Shown piece by piece: positions 1 through 11,937 of a stretch of 64,000 bases of DNA. How positions within the stretch are numbered: the stretch's first letter is position 1; each line of letters opens with the position of its first letter. Both the position numbers and the translations under genes were made by a program. Origin of the DNA: Coptis chinensis (taxonomy: Eukaryota; Streptophyta; Magnoliopsida; Ranunculales; Ranunculaceae); contig CM027377.1 in assembly GCA_015680905.1 (NCBI GenBank), positions 35,240,501-35,304,500 on the forward strand, written 5' to 3'. The notes under the pieces are model-generated. The model was not told the origin of the DNA. It saw only the letters and a list, made by a program, of their open reading frames with translations, and made no database searches.

Positions 1-1862
1 CTGCTCGACATTATCAAGAAAGCATATAAATCCCTCGAAAAATGTTATTTCATCCACCGGCCGTCTAGCTTCGGACTTCAACATAGGGATACCATTCAAC
101 CTGTCAAATAGCATATGATCGAGGAAATTAATCATTAACCACATACTAATAATATCAATTAATAAATAAAACTATTTACATACAAAAATGCTTACATCGG
201 TACAAGTTATATTATTAATGGTGGCTCGGGTATGCTTCAATGCAGCTATTGTGCTAGCATAAAAAGACTGAGTAACTGAGTACCTATGAGCACGGGACAT
301 GCTCAACTGATAGTCTTCATTTGGGTATGGCCTGAACACCGGGAAGTACTCATAAATCCATGCCTACATTAATATAGACACCCAGTTAATATTGTAATAG
401 ATAGATAAAATTGACATTGAAAAGAAAAACAAAAAAACTAATACCTGTAGGAGAGTGAAATAGCCTGAAACACCCTTCACCTTGGCACTTGTGGCAGTCC
501 CAAGACCCCTTTACAAGTAAGCCAGTAAGGCTGCACCCCACGCGTAGTCTCTGATCTCGGCAAATTTCGAAAGTAGTCTCAGATAACAAATGGGAATTGC
601 AGTTCCAAACTTGTCGGTGAAGGCGGTACATCCAAAGAAAAATAACAGATAAGCTCTCACAGCAAACTGCACCTCTTTTTGGGTTGACGCCTTCTTCACA
701 ACAACCCCATTTTCATCACGTAAATCTTCATCTGTTACCTTCCTAGAAAACTACTTCATCAAGAAATCCATCCTAACTTTGGAAGTGAACTTATTGGATT
801 TCATCTCCGCATCTATCTTATCCATGGGTATGCCAAGATATTTGTGGAGGAGTCTTTTTGTCTGTTCCAAGGTCAAATCGGTGTCCCTATCCAACGCTTT
901 GCCTCGATCGAACTCCTAAGAGTTAGGAAACATCGTCTAACATGATTGTCATCTAACCTCCACGGCATATGAAGCGTGTTTGGTCTCGGATGCCACCTAT
1001 CCACAAACGCAGAGACCAACACAGGATCCTGATGCCTGTATACACCTAAGACCAGAGCACATAAGCCGGTCCTTTGAAGCTCCACGTGAAAAATAGAACA
1101 GTTTGAACACTCTCCGATGATATCCCATTGTACCAACTTGTTTAGGTGCCCATGGCACTTCAACACCCCTCGCTCTGCCTAAAACAACAAAAACTTAGTA
1201 TTAATGTATGCACAAGTTTCGTAATACAAAATTTAAATACTAATAGACACTATAAGATAATATTACCTGCCCCTCCCAAACATCGCGAGCCACGTGCACT
1301 GCATAGTCATACAACAGATGTGACACACAAGGGCCACCTCTATAAACACCTCTCTTGAACTCCAAGTCATTGTTAGACTTTCTCACAATATTCACTGGAG
1401 GTACAGGTACATGGACTTCCTCGTCATCCTTGTCATCCTCCTCCTCCTCCTCCGCGTCCTCTTCCTCCTCGACCGTCTCCTCTTCTGCATCATCAACACC
1501 CTTTTCTTCACTATCAGCATGACTTAGAACTACACTCTTCCCACGATCCATATTTATGTCATCGTCATCTACATCTAAATCTAAATCTAAATCTAAATCT
1601 ACATCTACATCTACATCACTCAGAACTGTCCCCTTTCTTCTTTTTGATTTCCTAACTCTACACCACTTACAACATTACTGGGATCATCCGCTTTCCGATC
1701 CCCTCTACGAACTGATGTCGAAGTGGTTGTTCTCCTTCCTCTTTTTTTCTCAGGCTCCTCATCGCGACCCGAACTACTACTCCCCCCACCTAACAACTTC
1801 TTAGCACCCGTGAAAACACTTTTTGCTGCATTCTTCACATTCACATTCTTTGTTCGAGGCAT
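1..1862 (-). pseudogene. Plant mobile domain (PMD, MAIN-like) protein pseudogene, 3' end beyond window
   Basis: The minus strand spells most of a plant mobile domain protein, the domain found in MAIN/MAIL1 proteins and in MULE- and gypsy-associated genes. A Lys/Arg-rich start (MPRTKN) lies at 1862 and a Glu/Asp-rich stretch at about 1390-1620. Diagnostic PMD strings are YRHQDPVLVSAFVDRWHP (about 1000-1050), YLRLLSKFAEIRDYAWGAA (about 530-590) and AWIYEYFPVFRPYP (about 310-363). Introns with GT-AG ends fit at 1179-1266 and 364-444, and another begins near 195. It is broken by a frameshift near 1619, another near 955 just after the LHMPWR motif, an in-frame TAG at 751-753 and TAA at 511-513, with a further probable stop near 65. 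Retained introns argue against a retrocopy. MAIN-type proteins act in meristem maintenance and silencing, but this copy cannot encode an intact protein. Confidence 0.85.
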
Positions 1863-3185
1863 TGCTACAAAATAAATAGGAGTTAAAAATAAGACATTCA
1901 ACTAATTCAAATTGTTGTAATACCAACGTGAAAAAACAAAGAACGAAATAAGGCGGTGTGCATGCCAATCTATATCTAAGGTGTGCATGCTATCTAGGCA
2001 AACTATACTCCTCTATTAAATCCCCCCTCCACACACTAACAAAAAAAACCCAATCTAATTCAAGCATGCAAAATCGACTAGGAAAACTTTGCAAGAACGA
2101 CTCATGTAAAACTTTAAAGCCGCCATGGAGATAATGAACATCGAAAAAAGAAGCACATTTGTAAAACGAAAATAGTCGACCCAGCATAAGAGAAAGACAA
2201 TATAAGAGCTGGAGCTCGATGGGGAAAATGAAAGGGCCATAATCTCACGAGTGGAGGAACGAAGAAAGACCAACATCAAAGGGGAACAACTGTCGATACT
2301 CGATCTTAAGTCTCTAACTAAAAAACTAATGAATATGAACTGAGTGTAGAAGCTATTAAAGTCACAGTTGTATACATAGCACATCAAGATCAAGAAGTCA
2401 GAGAAAACTGTAGAGTCGAATGCATCTACTTTGCACATATATATATAGCAGGAGGCATTATAGAAAAATTGCTATTAGTTATTAAGTTGGATTTGAGCCT
2501 ATGGCATAGATGCAAGTTAAATGCAGCCACGTGGTCTTGAGTTTGAGGCAAGCATAGTGTCGGCGATACACATTAATGAATTTTGGCGTCTCTCTTGCTA
2601 GTTTGGGACATCCAACATAAACTAAAATGTCAAAAACTTTTAATCTTTTGTACTTGCATGATCTTCATGGCAAATTCTTAGTTGGAAAGAAGCCTTACGA
2701 CCATGCACGAGAGTACCAGGGTAGGACGGTAGGTAGTCGGGACCTTAATTAGTTTAGTTAAGCGTCACACTCCTACTATGATTTGCATATACAAAATGGG
2801 TGTCTAGAATTCAAAAGAATTGAATCAAACATAACATTATATAAAAAAAATAAAAAAATAAAAAATAAAAAATAAAAAAAAAATAAAAAAAAAATAGAAA
2901 GATAGAATAGCACGAAGCGAGCTATATATTTATTTTGAATCAAGCAAGCAGTACTCCAGTCGATATGGCCTCAAATAAAAATCTAGTGATATCAACAGGA
3001 GAGACAATAAGTTCATAACTTCATTGCTTGATTTAATGATTTATTTATTTTGAACTTGGATAAACATAACATTAATGTCTCTGTCTCCATTTCTATAAAT
3101 CGAAAAAAATTAAATATATAAATAACTTAAACAGTCAAAAATCCCAATGTACATAAACAGTGTAAATAACTTAAACATCAAAACT
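1863..3185. other. Intergenic DNA, no gene recognised
   Basis: Both strands lack a convincing coding frame. The stretch is AT-rich and includes an A-rich low-complexity run at about 2842-2897, alternating AAAAT and AAAAAT units. The minus-strand open frame at 2055-2438 has no recognisable motif and a phenylalanine/serine-rich composition typical of chance translation. The left part is the 5' flank of the PMD pseudogene. Confidence 0.6.
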
Positions 3186-3545
3186 CTGATAGAGTTCATC
3201 GAACTCTGACAGAGTTCAAAACTCTGAAAAAGTTCAAAACTCTGATAGAGTTCACCGAATATGCTACTTCACCGAACTCTGACAGAGTTTTGAACTCTGA
3301 TAGAGTTCACCGAATATGCTACTTCACTGAACTCTGACAGAGTTCAAAACTTTGAAAGAGTTCAAAACTCTGATAGAGTTCACCAAATATCCTACGAGTT
3401 CACCAAATATCGACAGAGTTCACCAAACTCTGAAAGAGTTCAAAACTCTGAGAGAGTTCACCGAACTCTGACAGAGTTCAAAACTCTGAAAGAGTTCAAA
3501 ACTCTGATAGAGTTCACCGAATATGCTACTTAAAATGCACACTCG
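3186..3545. repeat. Array of about 15 short palindromic units
   Basis: A 15-bp unit of the form AACTCTGAYAGAGTT recurs roughly 15 times. It is a perfect 6-bp stem (AACTCT/AGAGTT) around a 3-nt core (GAT, GAC, GAA or GAG). Units are separated by short linkers such as CACCG or CAA. A longer linker containing ATATGCTACTTCACC recurs about every 70-110 bp, giving a higher-order repeat. No coding frame or flanking transposon ends were identified. Confidence 0.9.
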
Positions 3546-4365
3546 GCAGAGTTCAAAACGCTAATACTTTTTTTTTTTTGATTAATTTCTGATACATTCC
3601 ATCGTAAAAAAAGCCTTTCATATTCATTCATTCAGTTCTCCCTTTCTCCTATACAAACCACAAGCATCTCTCTAACTCTCTATCACCTTTGCAAATAACT
3701 TACCAATACAGACTTTAGAAAACAAGAAAAAGAGTAAGTATGAAAAATAGGAATTGGGTTCAAGAGAGTAACAGTAACATTTGATGAAAACGCTAGAGCA
3801 CGTCTTTGCCAAAGCACAATAAGCTAGAAACAAACAGTTTTCAGAGCTCTCTTAAATAAATTACAAACCACCATGATATTAGTGTTCTTCCTTCTTTATA
3901 CAGTGTTTTATACAGTAAATTACAAAACAGATGTAATGATTTTATCAAGTAGTGCTAAAAACGAAAATTTATCATATAGCATATTCAAAAAATTATCAAA
4001 ACAGATGCAATGATTTTAATTAAGTTGTTACTGATGAAGATTTATCAAATATTATTGAAGAATACGATATTTGACAAAACCCAAACTAATTAAATGAAAA
4101 TCAAACCTTAATCCAAAAGCTTGGTTGGGAGTGGAGAAGAAGAAGCCGAGAGAGAGAGACAATTCTCCAATTTCGCGATTTTGAAAATTTTCATGTTTTT
4201 TGGATTTTGAAAATTTTCGTGTTTTTTGGATTTTGAAATAACACGAAATTTTGAAATATCATAAATTTTGGGTGAATTAGATCATCAGATCTTGAGGTGG
4301 ATCGGACGGCTGAGAAGAAGAGTGAGATAAGAGTGGCAGATTTAGAGTGGCACTCTAGACAAACC

Positions 4366-4366
<1 letters not shown>
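3546..4366. other. AT-rich intergenic DNA, no gene recognised
   Basis: No coding similarity was seen on either strand. A short direct repeat of the form TTTTTGGATTTTGAAAATTTTC occurs twice near 4190-4240. The segment simply joins the hairpin array to the TA microsatellite. Confidence 0.6.

Positions 4367-4429
<63 letters not shown>
4367..4429. repeat. (TA)n microsatellite, about 31 units
   Basis: An uninterrupted run of alternating T and A of about 63 bp. Such runs are highly mutable in length and can extrude cruciforms. No associated gene. Confidence 0.97.
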
Positions 4430-4431
<2 letters not shown>

Positions 4432-4629
4432 CTATGTAAAAATACATTTACATATAGTCGGAAAATTTTCAATTCCAAAAGTGTAAAAAAGGAAATAAGA
4501 TAAAATGAAAAATAAAAACAGACCAGATTTTATCTCTTTTTTGGAAAACAGGGATGTTATTTAACAAGACCTAAATAATAGGGAGGTTATGTGATATGGG
4601 TGGATGGGAAGGAGTTTATACTCAACCGA

Positions 4630-5720
4630 ATTAGAACCAAGGGACTGAGCCTCATTTCTTGGTTCTTGGTTTGTACGAGATCATCCATATTATCAACCTG
4701 CCCAACAGCGACCAGACATGGCTTGGAACATAAGAAGAATGGACTTGACCACCAATAATTGTGACACTAAGGCTTCCAATATGAACGGGGTGTCATCTGC
4801 AAATTGTAGGACAGCCACTTCAGCACCATTAATTGCAGATTTAAAACCTTTTATAAATTCAAGATTGACTCCTTTCAATACCAACTTAGTGAGAGGTTCC
4901 ATGACGACCTTGAATAGAAAAGGGGCTATCGGGTCTCCCTGTAGCAAACCTCTTGGACTACTAAAATAACTCGCTGGTGATCCGTCCACGAGCACTGAAA
5001 GTAAGTGTATATAGACATATAACTGATCCACTTCCTATACCTCTCGCCGATACCCATTCGCTTTGACAAGTAATCCAAGAACTCTTAATTAACATCATCG
5101 TACGCCTACGATATGGCCGCTTTACATAAAATGCCATTCTCCCTATTCCTCATACGACCGTCCATGCACTTATTTGAATAGGGCTGTCCAGAATCTGCCT
5201 ACCTCCTAGAAAAGCACTTTGTTAGTAAGAGATAGCTGCAGGTAAAATACCATGTAATCTGGTAGCCAGAACTTTGGATATGACTTTATAAATGCCTCCA
5301 ACCAAGCAAATTGGTCTAAAGTCCTTCAAATACAGAGCCCCAAGCTTCTTAGGTATTAGAGTAATGAAAAATACAATTTTTTCTCCTGTCCATAGGATTT
5401 TGTTCGTGAAACTCCTTCACAACATCATTCTTACCAAAGTGCCAACATCTTTTCAATACCCCCATCAGAAAACCGTCCTGTCCGGTGCCCGATTCCTTCC
5501 TAACTCACCGATTTCAGCCAAAACCTCTTCCTTCGTAGATTTTGTTTCAATACCAGTTGCTTGTTCTTCCGAAAATCACATTGAAATCAAGCCATCCAAT
5601 TCCGGTCTCACCAAAGGATCTTCAAGTAAAGGGACTAATAATAGTTGACAATATGGTTTTTGATGCACTCTTTTTCCCTGACTTCAACTCCACCGATAAG
5701 TAAGCTATTGATGCTATTAA
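4630..5720 (-). pseudogene. L1-type LINE (non-LTR retrotransposon) reverse transcriptase remnant
   Basis: The minus strand encodes pieces of a plant LINE ORF2 reverse transcriptase. From high to low coordinate come a segment resembling IPKKLGALYLKDFRPICLVGG (RT fingers, about 5290-5360), a degraded SAFLGGR motif (about 5200), EFLDYLSKRMGIGERYRKW (about 5030-5090), SPRGLLQGDPIAPFLFKVVM with the RT QGDP motif (about 4900-4960), and QFADDT, the catalytic YADD equivalent (about 4790). Several stops and frameshifts separate the pieces. The endonuclease part and the thumb/RNase H part are missing, so this is a truncated fragment. Near 4690 a VDNMDD motif typical of the next LINE region is still visible. 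Confidence 0.85.
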
Positions 5721-6479
5721 CTTTACTTCTTGCATTCGCCGACTTGTGAAAGAAACTTGTGATGTTCTCCCCTACTTTAAAATATCAGGTTCTAGAATTT
5801 CTGCCGCCAAGAGTATCTTCCTTCCTCATGTGTTACAAACATTTGATAATGTAAGCCTCTCAGTAGGCCTTGTGAGGATCTCATTCACTTGTATGTACTA
5901 TGTGTTTTGCACAAGTTCATCAATAAAGATTACTTATCAAAAAAAATAAAAAAAAATGGTCCCTATATATAACCCCACTCCCCTATGTAGTTTTTAAAAC
6001 ACCATTAGTTATTGTTGATTTTTTATTTTTTATTATTATTTTTTCCCTGAAACTGAAGAACGACAAGGCTTCTTAGGACTTGCAGCACATCTGGATCGCA
6101 TCTATGAGGTATATATGTAACTTTAAAAGAACGTTGAAGATGCTTTCGACATGAAGTGACAACTCCAGTGTGCAGATGATAACTACTCTTTAGTTTGGAA
6201 CTCAATGCAGTATATTGCACTACCTTGCAGATGATCACTGAAGCGTTAGAGCATAGATAATGCTTCATTAGACAGGTTTGCACTAGATATGATATAGGGT
6301 AGTCGCCTTGAAGACAATTAGAACAAAATTAATCGGGTTTAACTGCAACTTATTTGTTTTGTATAACACAAAATTTCATATTTCCACAATAGAGTTTTTT
6401 GGTCAAAGGGTAATAATGTTTTAAATTTTGGAGAAGAAACACTCATTTATCATGGCATCGCCTATTGTATATATAAAGT
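5721..6479. other. Intergenic DNA left of the Tork element
   Basis: No gene or RNA was recognised. A Lys/Ile-poor open frame (5746-5949) ends in an A-rich run at 5939-5955, which could be the decayed poly(A) tail of an unrelated insertion. The last five bases before the LTR (AAAGT) would be the expected target-site duplication of the neighbouring copia element, but its partner cannot be seen. Confidence 0.5.
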
Positions 6480-7083
6480 TGTAGAGAAAAAAAGACGTTT
6501 TTTCTCTCTGGTGTGAAGGGCGACCCGCACTCTATTTATGCCTGGACAAGGCGCGACCCGCGCTCATGCCTTTGGCAACCTCCAGTACTTTTGGCATGAC
6601 CAAGGCGCAACCTGCGCTCGACTTTGCCTGGTTGAGGGCGCGACCCGCGCTCCACCGTTTTCAACACGAAATTCACTTTTTCGGAAGATTTTTGAAACAG
6701 TATAAATATATGTTTTTTCTGTAGAAACCTAATTTAACCAAAACCAAGAAAGAGATAAATTATAAGAGAGCAATTATGTGTGAGTTAAGTGTTCATTCTT
6801 TATGAATGAATTGAGAGACTTGTAATCTGTTACTCTGGACATCAAAGAAAACTTGGAACTCGCAGTGTGGACGTAGGCAAATTGCCGAACCACGATATAT
6901 CTTTGTCTTGTGGTTTGTTCTCCTTTTACATTAATTGTTTTACTTTATATATGCTTGTTATTTGATATTGAGAAGTGTTGGGATATTACTTAGAAGGTGT
7001 TCTAGAGATAATGATCAATCATTGTGTAGGATTGATCTATTTGTTGTGGGTAACGTTGTTTCCACATTATACTATTCCCAACA
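6480..7083 (+). repeat. 5' LTR of Tork-like copia element
   Basis: Starts TGTAGAG and ends CCCAACA; it corresponds to 11324-11937. It contains several copies of a GC-rich GCGCGACCCGCGC-type motif (about 6520-6655), otherwise rare in this AT-rich window. A TATA-like stretch (about 6700) lies upstream of the likely transcription start. Confidence 0.88.
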
Positions 7084-7085
7084 AT

Positions 7086-7097
7086 TGGTATTAGAGC
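7086..7097 (+). promoter_or_regulatory. Primer-binding site of Tork-like element
   Basis: TGGTATTAGAGC lies 2 bp after the 5' LTR and matches, with one change, the TGGTATCAGAGC sequence complementary to plant initiator methionine tRNA. The copy after the 3' LTR keeps the canonical form. Confidence 0.85.
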
Positions 7098-7224
7098 ATA
7101 GGTATGCGACTTAGGATTTTGAGTTTTGGTAAATAACCATAGTGCTCAAAATTTGTGTAGACAAGGTGTTCAATAAAATTCCGAAGTAAAATTGTTTTTT
7201 GGGTTATTGTGTGTAACTTGGGAA

Positions 7225-10200
7225 ATGGATCCCAAGATGTCAAATGCTAAGTTTGAAGTAAAGAAGTTTAATAGGAAGAATAACTTTGGGATTTGGAGAG
7301 TCCAAGTCAGGGACATCCTCATCCAACAAGGTTTGCATAAGGCCTTAAAGGGGAAACAAGCAAAGGCGGCGAGTATGAGTGATGATGATTAGGAAGAGTT
7401 CGATCTACAGGTTTGTTCATCAATCCGGTTGTGTCTTGCTAATGAGGTCATGTATAGTGTGATGGGAGAAGATACCGCTACCAGTATTTGGCTCAAGCTA
7501 GAGTTTATGTATATATATAACCAAGAGCATGACGAACAAGATGTACCTTAAGAAGCGTCTTTATCGGTATATGATGGTGGATGGTTCAACGATACAAGAA
7601 CACGTTAGTGAGTTCCGTCGACGCCTAGCGGATTATTTGAATGTTGGTATGCAGATTGATGATGAAGATCAAGCGGCATGTTTAATATTCTCTTTGTCTG
7701 AAAGCTATGAGCATCTAATGACCACATTTATGAACAGAGAAGATGTTGATCTTGACGAAATTCAAAGTGTGTTACTTTCTTATGACTTGATGAAAAAGAC
7801 AAGAGTTGAGAATAGCATTGATGTAGGTCAGGGGCTAGTGGCAAAAAGGAAGGTCGCATGAAAAGGCTTCTACAAACAATGAGAAGTCTAGGTCCAAGTC
7901 AAAGAAGCCTTTGACGCATGTGAAGTGCTACAATTGTGATGAAAAGGGACATTATGCAAGTAACTATCCTCACCCGAAGAAAGAGAACAAGAGAGATGGT
8001 AAAAAGAAAGGTAAGGCAAAAATTGAGGCAAGTTATGCTTCAGGCTCTGAAGGGGACGAGTTGAGTCTCTGTGTGTCCACACAAGACTATATGGCCGAAA
8101 GGTGGATTCTTGATTCCGGATGTTCCTACCATATGTGCCCGAATAGAAAGTGGTTTACTTCATATGAGAGCATTGATGGTGGTTCTGTTTTGATGGGTAA
8201 TGACGTTGTTTGTAAAATGGTAGGGATTGGAACTATACGGGTCAAGATGCATGATGGTGTAGTGAGGACTTTAACTGATGTGAGGCATGTTCCTGAGCTA
8301 AAGAAAAATCTTATTTCTCTTGGTACCTTGGATTCCAAAGGCCACAAGTTTGTGGGCAAAGGTGGAGTCCTAAAGATTGTCAGTGGCTCTTTAGTTATAA
8401 TGAAGGGTCAAAGACATGGAACCTTATATACTTTGATAGGTAGTGCGGTGATAGGCAATATAGCAGTGGTTGCATGTAGTGATGATTCTGAGTGCACTAA
8501 GATATGGCATATGCGACTAGGGCATATGAGTGAAAAGGGTTTGTCTGAGTTGTGCAAGCGAGGGTTCTTAAAGGACTTGAAGAAGCCAAGTATGGGGTTC
8601 TGTGAGCATTGCGTCTATGGGAAGTAGTGCAGAGTCAAGTTCAAGTCAAGCAAGCACACGACAACATGCACCCTTGACTATGTGTATACGGATGTTTGGG
8701 GATCCTCCAGAGTGGCTTCAAAAGGAAGTAACCACTATTATGTCTCATTCATTGATGATCATACCCGCTATGTGTGGGTGTATATGATGAAAACAAAAGA
8801 TAAAGTGTTTGAGACATTTAAGGAATGGAAGGCAAGGGTTGAGAATTGCACAGATAGGAAGGTAAAGACACTACGGTCTGACAATGGTACTGAATATACC
8901 TATCGGCCTTTCCAAGAGTTTTGTGCGCAACAGGGAATTGTCAGACACTAGACAATCAAGGGCACGCCTCAGCAGAATGGAATGGCAGAGAGGATGAATA
9001 GAACCTTGCTTGAAAGAGTGAGATGTTTGTTATCTAATGCCAGTCTTGGCAAAGAGTATTGGGCAGATGTAGTGTCCATGGCATGTTACCTGTACAATAG
9101 GTCACCAGTTCCAGCTATAGATTGCAAGACACCTTATGAGGTGTGGTCATGTAACCCAGCTGATTATAGTATTTTGTGAGTGTTTGGATCGACTGCTTAC
9201 TACTATGTGGGGGAAAGCAAGCTACATCCTAGAGCTAAGAAAGTCATATTCTTAGGCTTCGCAAATGGGGTAAAGGGATATAGATTGTGGTGTCAAGAAG
9301 ACCACAAGTTCCTGGTCAGCAGAGATGTTACCTTTGATGAGACTTCCGTGTTATCTTTCAGTAAGCCGGAAAGAGCTGGGCAGAATGGTGAGTCTATAGA
9401 AATTTAAGCTACTGAGCTTGAGTTGTCTGATGCAACAGATGACTGGTTTGTTCATGATGAGGTACCAAATCATGGAACCACACAGCAACAGGAAGAAGAG
9501 CATGAGCATTCGCAACTTGTATTGGCTAACCCTAGGCCAAAGAGACAAGTTAAAGAAGTGCACAAGTATGGGCACGAGAAGCCGGTGAAACACTATGGTC
9601 AGGTGGATTTAGTGGCATATGCACTGAATATCGAAGTTGATGAGCCAGATAGCTTCAAGGAAGTTGTTATAGATGCTCATTATAGAGATTGGTTGGTAGC
9701 TATGCAAGAAGAGATCGAGTCTTTTGATAAAAATCACACATGGGACCTAGTTTTATTGCCAAAGGGCAAAAGAACTATCGACAGTAAATGGGTGTTCAGA
9801 AAGAAAGAGGTCCTTCCTGAGTCCGACAGTTTTGGGTACAAGGCAAGAGTGTTAGCAAAGGGTTTTTCACAGAAGGAAGGAGTCGACTACAATAAGGTAT
9901 TTTCCCCGATGGTCAAACATACTTCCATTCGTGTGTTATTGAGTTTAGTTGCTCACTTTGACTTGGAGTTAGAGCAACTTGATGTGAAAATTGCTTTCTT
10001 GCATGGGGGCTTGGAGGAAGAGATCTATATGAGACAACTTTGAAGGGTTTTGTTGTTCTTGAAAAGAAGATCATGTATGCAAATTGAATCGGCCACTGTA
10101 TGGGTTAAAGCAATCTCCCAGGCAATGGTACAAGCGCTTTGACACATTCATGATGTAACATGAGTACACCCGAAGTAAGTATGATTATTGTGTCTACTTT

Positions 10201-11205
10201 CGTAGGCTTCGTGGTAATGACTTCATCTATCTCCTGCTTTATGCGGATGACATGCTTATTGCTTCCAAAAGTATGGTGGAGATAGACAAGTTGAAATCTC
10301 AACTTAGCTATGAGTTTGAGATGAAAGACTTAGGTGGAGCCAAGAAGATATTGGGCATGGAGATTGACAGAGATAGGAAGAAGCGACGGATAGTTGTATC
10401 TAAGAAGAAATACCTTCATAAAGTAATTTCTCGTTTTGGTATGGAGAATGCAAAGTTGGTTTCTACACCTTTAGTTGGGCATTTTAGGCTTTCAGCTAAG
10501 TTCTCTCCTAGTTCGGTGGAGGAACAAAAGCATATGGAAAATGTTACTTATGCAAGTGTCGTGGGCAGTTTGATGTATGTTATGGTGTACACACGTCCAG
10601 ACATTTCACAAGCAATTAGTGTTGTAAGCAGGTATATGGCAAATCCTGGGAAACATCACTGGGAGGCAGTGAAATGGGTACTAAGGTACTTGAAGGGTAC
10701 CTTGGATGTGGGATTAGTTTATGGTGGAGGCACTTGTTATGTTAGTGAGTATGTGGACTCAGATTATGCAGGTGATCTAGATAGACGACGATCGACTACT
10801 GGTTATGTGTTTATGATGCATGGTGCACCGGTTAGTTGGAGGTCTATGCTACAGGCTATAGTTGCTCTATCTACTACTGATGCAGAGTATATGGTAGTGG
10901 CAGAGGCAGTTAAAGAGGCAATATGGCTTCGAGGTCTTCTAGATGATATGGGTATTGAGCAGAACAGTGTTGCTTTGTTTTGTGGTAGTCAGAGTGCTAT
11001 TCATTTGGCGGAGAATCATGTTCATCATGCTCGGACCAAGCATATTGATGTCCATTATCACTTTATATGGGATGTCGTTAAGGATGGTGATGTAGCACTT
11101 GAGAAAGTGGACACCCATGACAATCCTGCTGATATGTTGATAAAGGTTGTCACCAGAGTTAAGTTCCAACACTATTTGGACTTGCTCCAAATCCTACATG
11201 CTTGA
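7225..11205 (+). pseudogene. Copia gag-pol polyprotein (Tork lineage), inactivated
   Basis: The probable start is the ATG at 7225 (MDPKMSNAKFEVKKFN, copia gag). Motifs in order: zinc knuckle [14 protein letters not shown] (about 7925), whose last Cys has become Tyr; protease [12 protein letters not shown] (about 8105); HHCC integrase domain HMRLGH to CEHC (about 8507-8615); integrase core with YTDVWG, SDNGTEY and PQQNGMAERMNR; RT with VDYNKVFSP and LLYADDMLI (about 10240); RNase H with STTDAEY and TKHIDVHYHFI, ending DLLQILHA. Breaks include a stop at 7390, a frameshift in gag, TAG at 8625, TAG at 8949, TGA at 9177, TAA at 9405 and TGA plus frameshift near 10041. The protein cannot be made whole from this copy. 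Confidence 0.92.
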
Positions 11206-11312
11206 ATCAGCCCTTTGTGGGCATAGCCCTTTAGGGCGGTTGACTACGAGTTCTGGATGGATGTGTTCTTGTTGGATGTGTTCGGTTCGGTTTTATGTGT
11301 TAAAACCTAACC

Positions 11313-11323
11313 GAGGTGGAGAA
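11313..11323 (+). promoter_or_regulatory. Polypurine tract of Tork-like element
   Basis: GAGGTGGAGAA lies immediately before the 3' LTR, where second-strand DNA synthesis is primed. Position and composition match the family. Confidence 0.85.
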
Positions 11324-11937
11324 TGTAAAGAAAAAATGTTTTTTTCTCTCTGGTGTGAAGGGCGCGACCCGCGCTCTATTTATGCCTGGACAAGGCGCGA
11401 CTCGCGCTCATGCTTTTGGCAACCTCCAGTACTTTTGGCATGACCAAGGCGCGACCTGTGCTCAACTTTGCCTGGTCAAGGGCGCGACCCGCGCTCCACC
11501 GTTTTCAGCACGAAATTCACTATTTCGGAAGTTTTTTTAAACAGTATAAATATAGGTTTTTTCTGTAGAAACCTAACTTAACCAAAACCAAAAAATAGAT
11601 AGATTATAAGAGAGTAATTCTGTGTGAGTTGAGTGTTCATTCTTTGTGAGTGAATTGAGAGACTTGTAATCTGTTACTTCGGACATCAAGGAAAGCTTGG
11701 AACTCGCAGTGTGGACGTAGGCAAATTGCCGAACCACGATATATCTTTATCTTGTGGTTTGTTCCCCTTTTACATTAATTGTTTTACTTTATATATGCTT
11801 GTTATTTGATATTGAGAAGTGTTGGGATATTACTTGGAGGGTGTTGAAGTCTTATCTAGAGAGAAAGATCGGTCCTTGTGTAGGATTGATCTATTTGTTG
11901 TAGGTAACGTTGTTTCCGTATTGTACTATTCACAATA
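11324..11937 (+). repeat. 3' LTR of Tork-like copia element
   Basis: Starts TGTAAAG after the polypurine tract and ends CACAATA (terminal CA mutated to TA). Four GGCGCGACCCGCGCTC-type motifs lie at 11361, 11394, 11448 and 11481. It is followed directly by a canonical PBS rather than by host DNA, so it also served as the 5' LTR of a second tandem copy. Confidence 0.9.

Larger units (their letters stand above)
6480..11937 (+). mobile_element. Ty1/copia LTR retrotransposon, Tork/Tnt1-like, decayed but with both LTRs
   Basis: The order is 5' LTR (6480-7083), PBS (7086-7097), gag-pol (7225-11205), polypurine tract (about 11313-11323) and 3' LTR (11324-11937). The two LTRs align over their whole length with scattered substitutions, so the insertion is not recent. 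Protein motifs follow the copia order gag, protease, integrase, reverse transcriptase, RNase H. At the right edge the 3' LTR is followed not by a target duplication but by another PBS and leader, so a second copy of the element once lay in tandem. Confidence 0.92.

Noticed and set aside
3186-3545. CRISPR-like regularly spaced repeats
   Set aside because: Spacers are short and repeated rather than unique, there are no cas genes, and the context is a plant nuclear genome.
4191-4478. Open frame containing an Ile-Tyr repeat
   Set aside because: It is simply translation of the (TA)n microsatellite.
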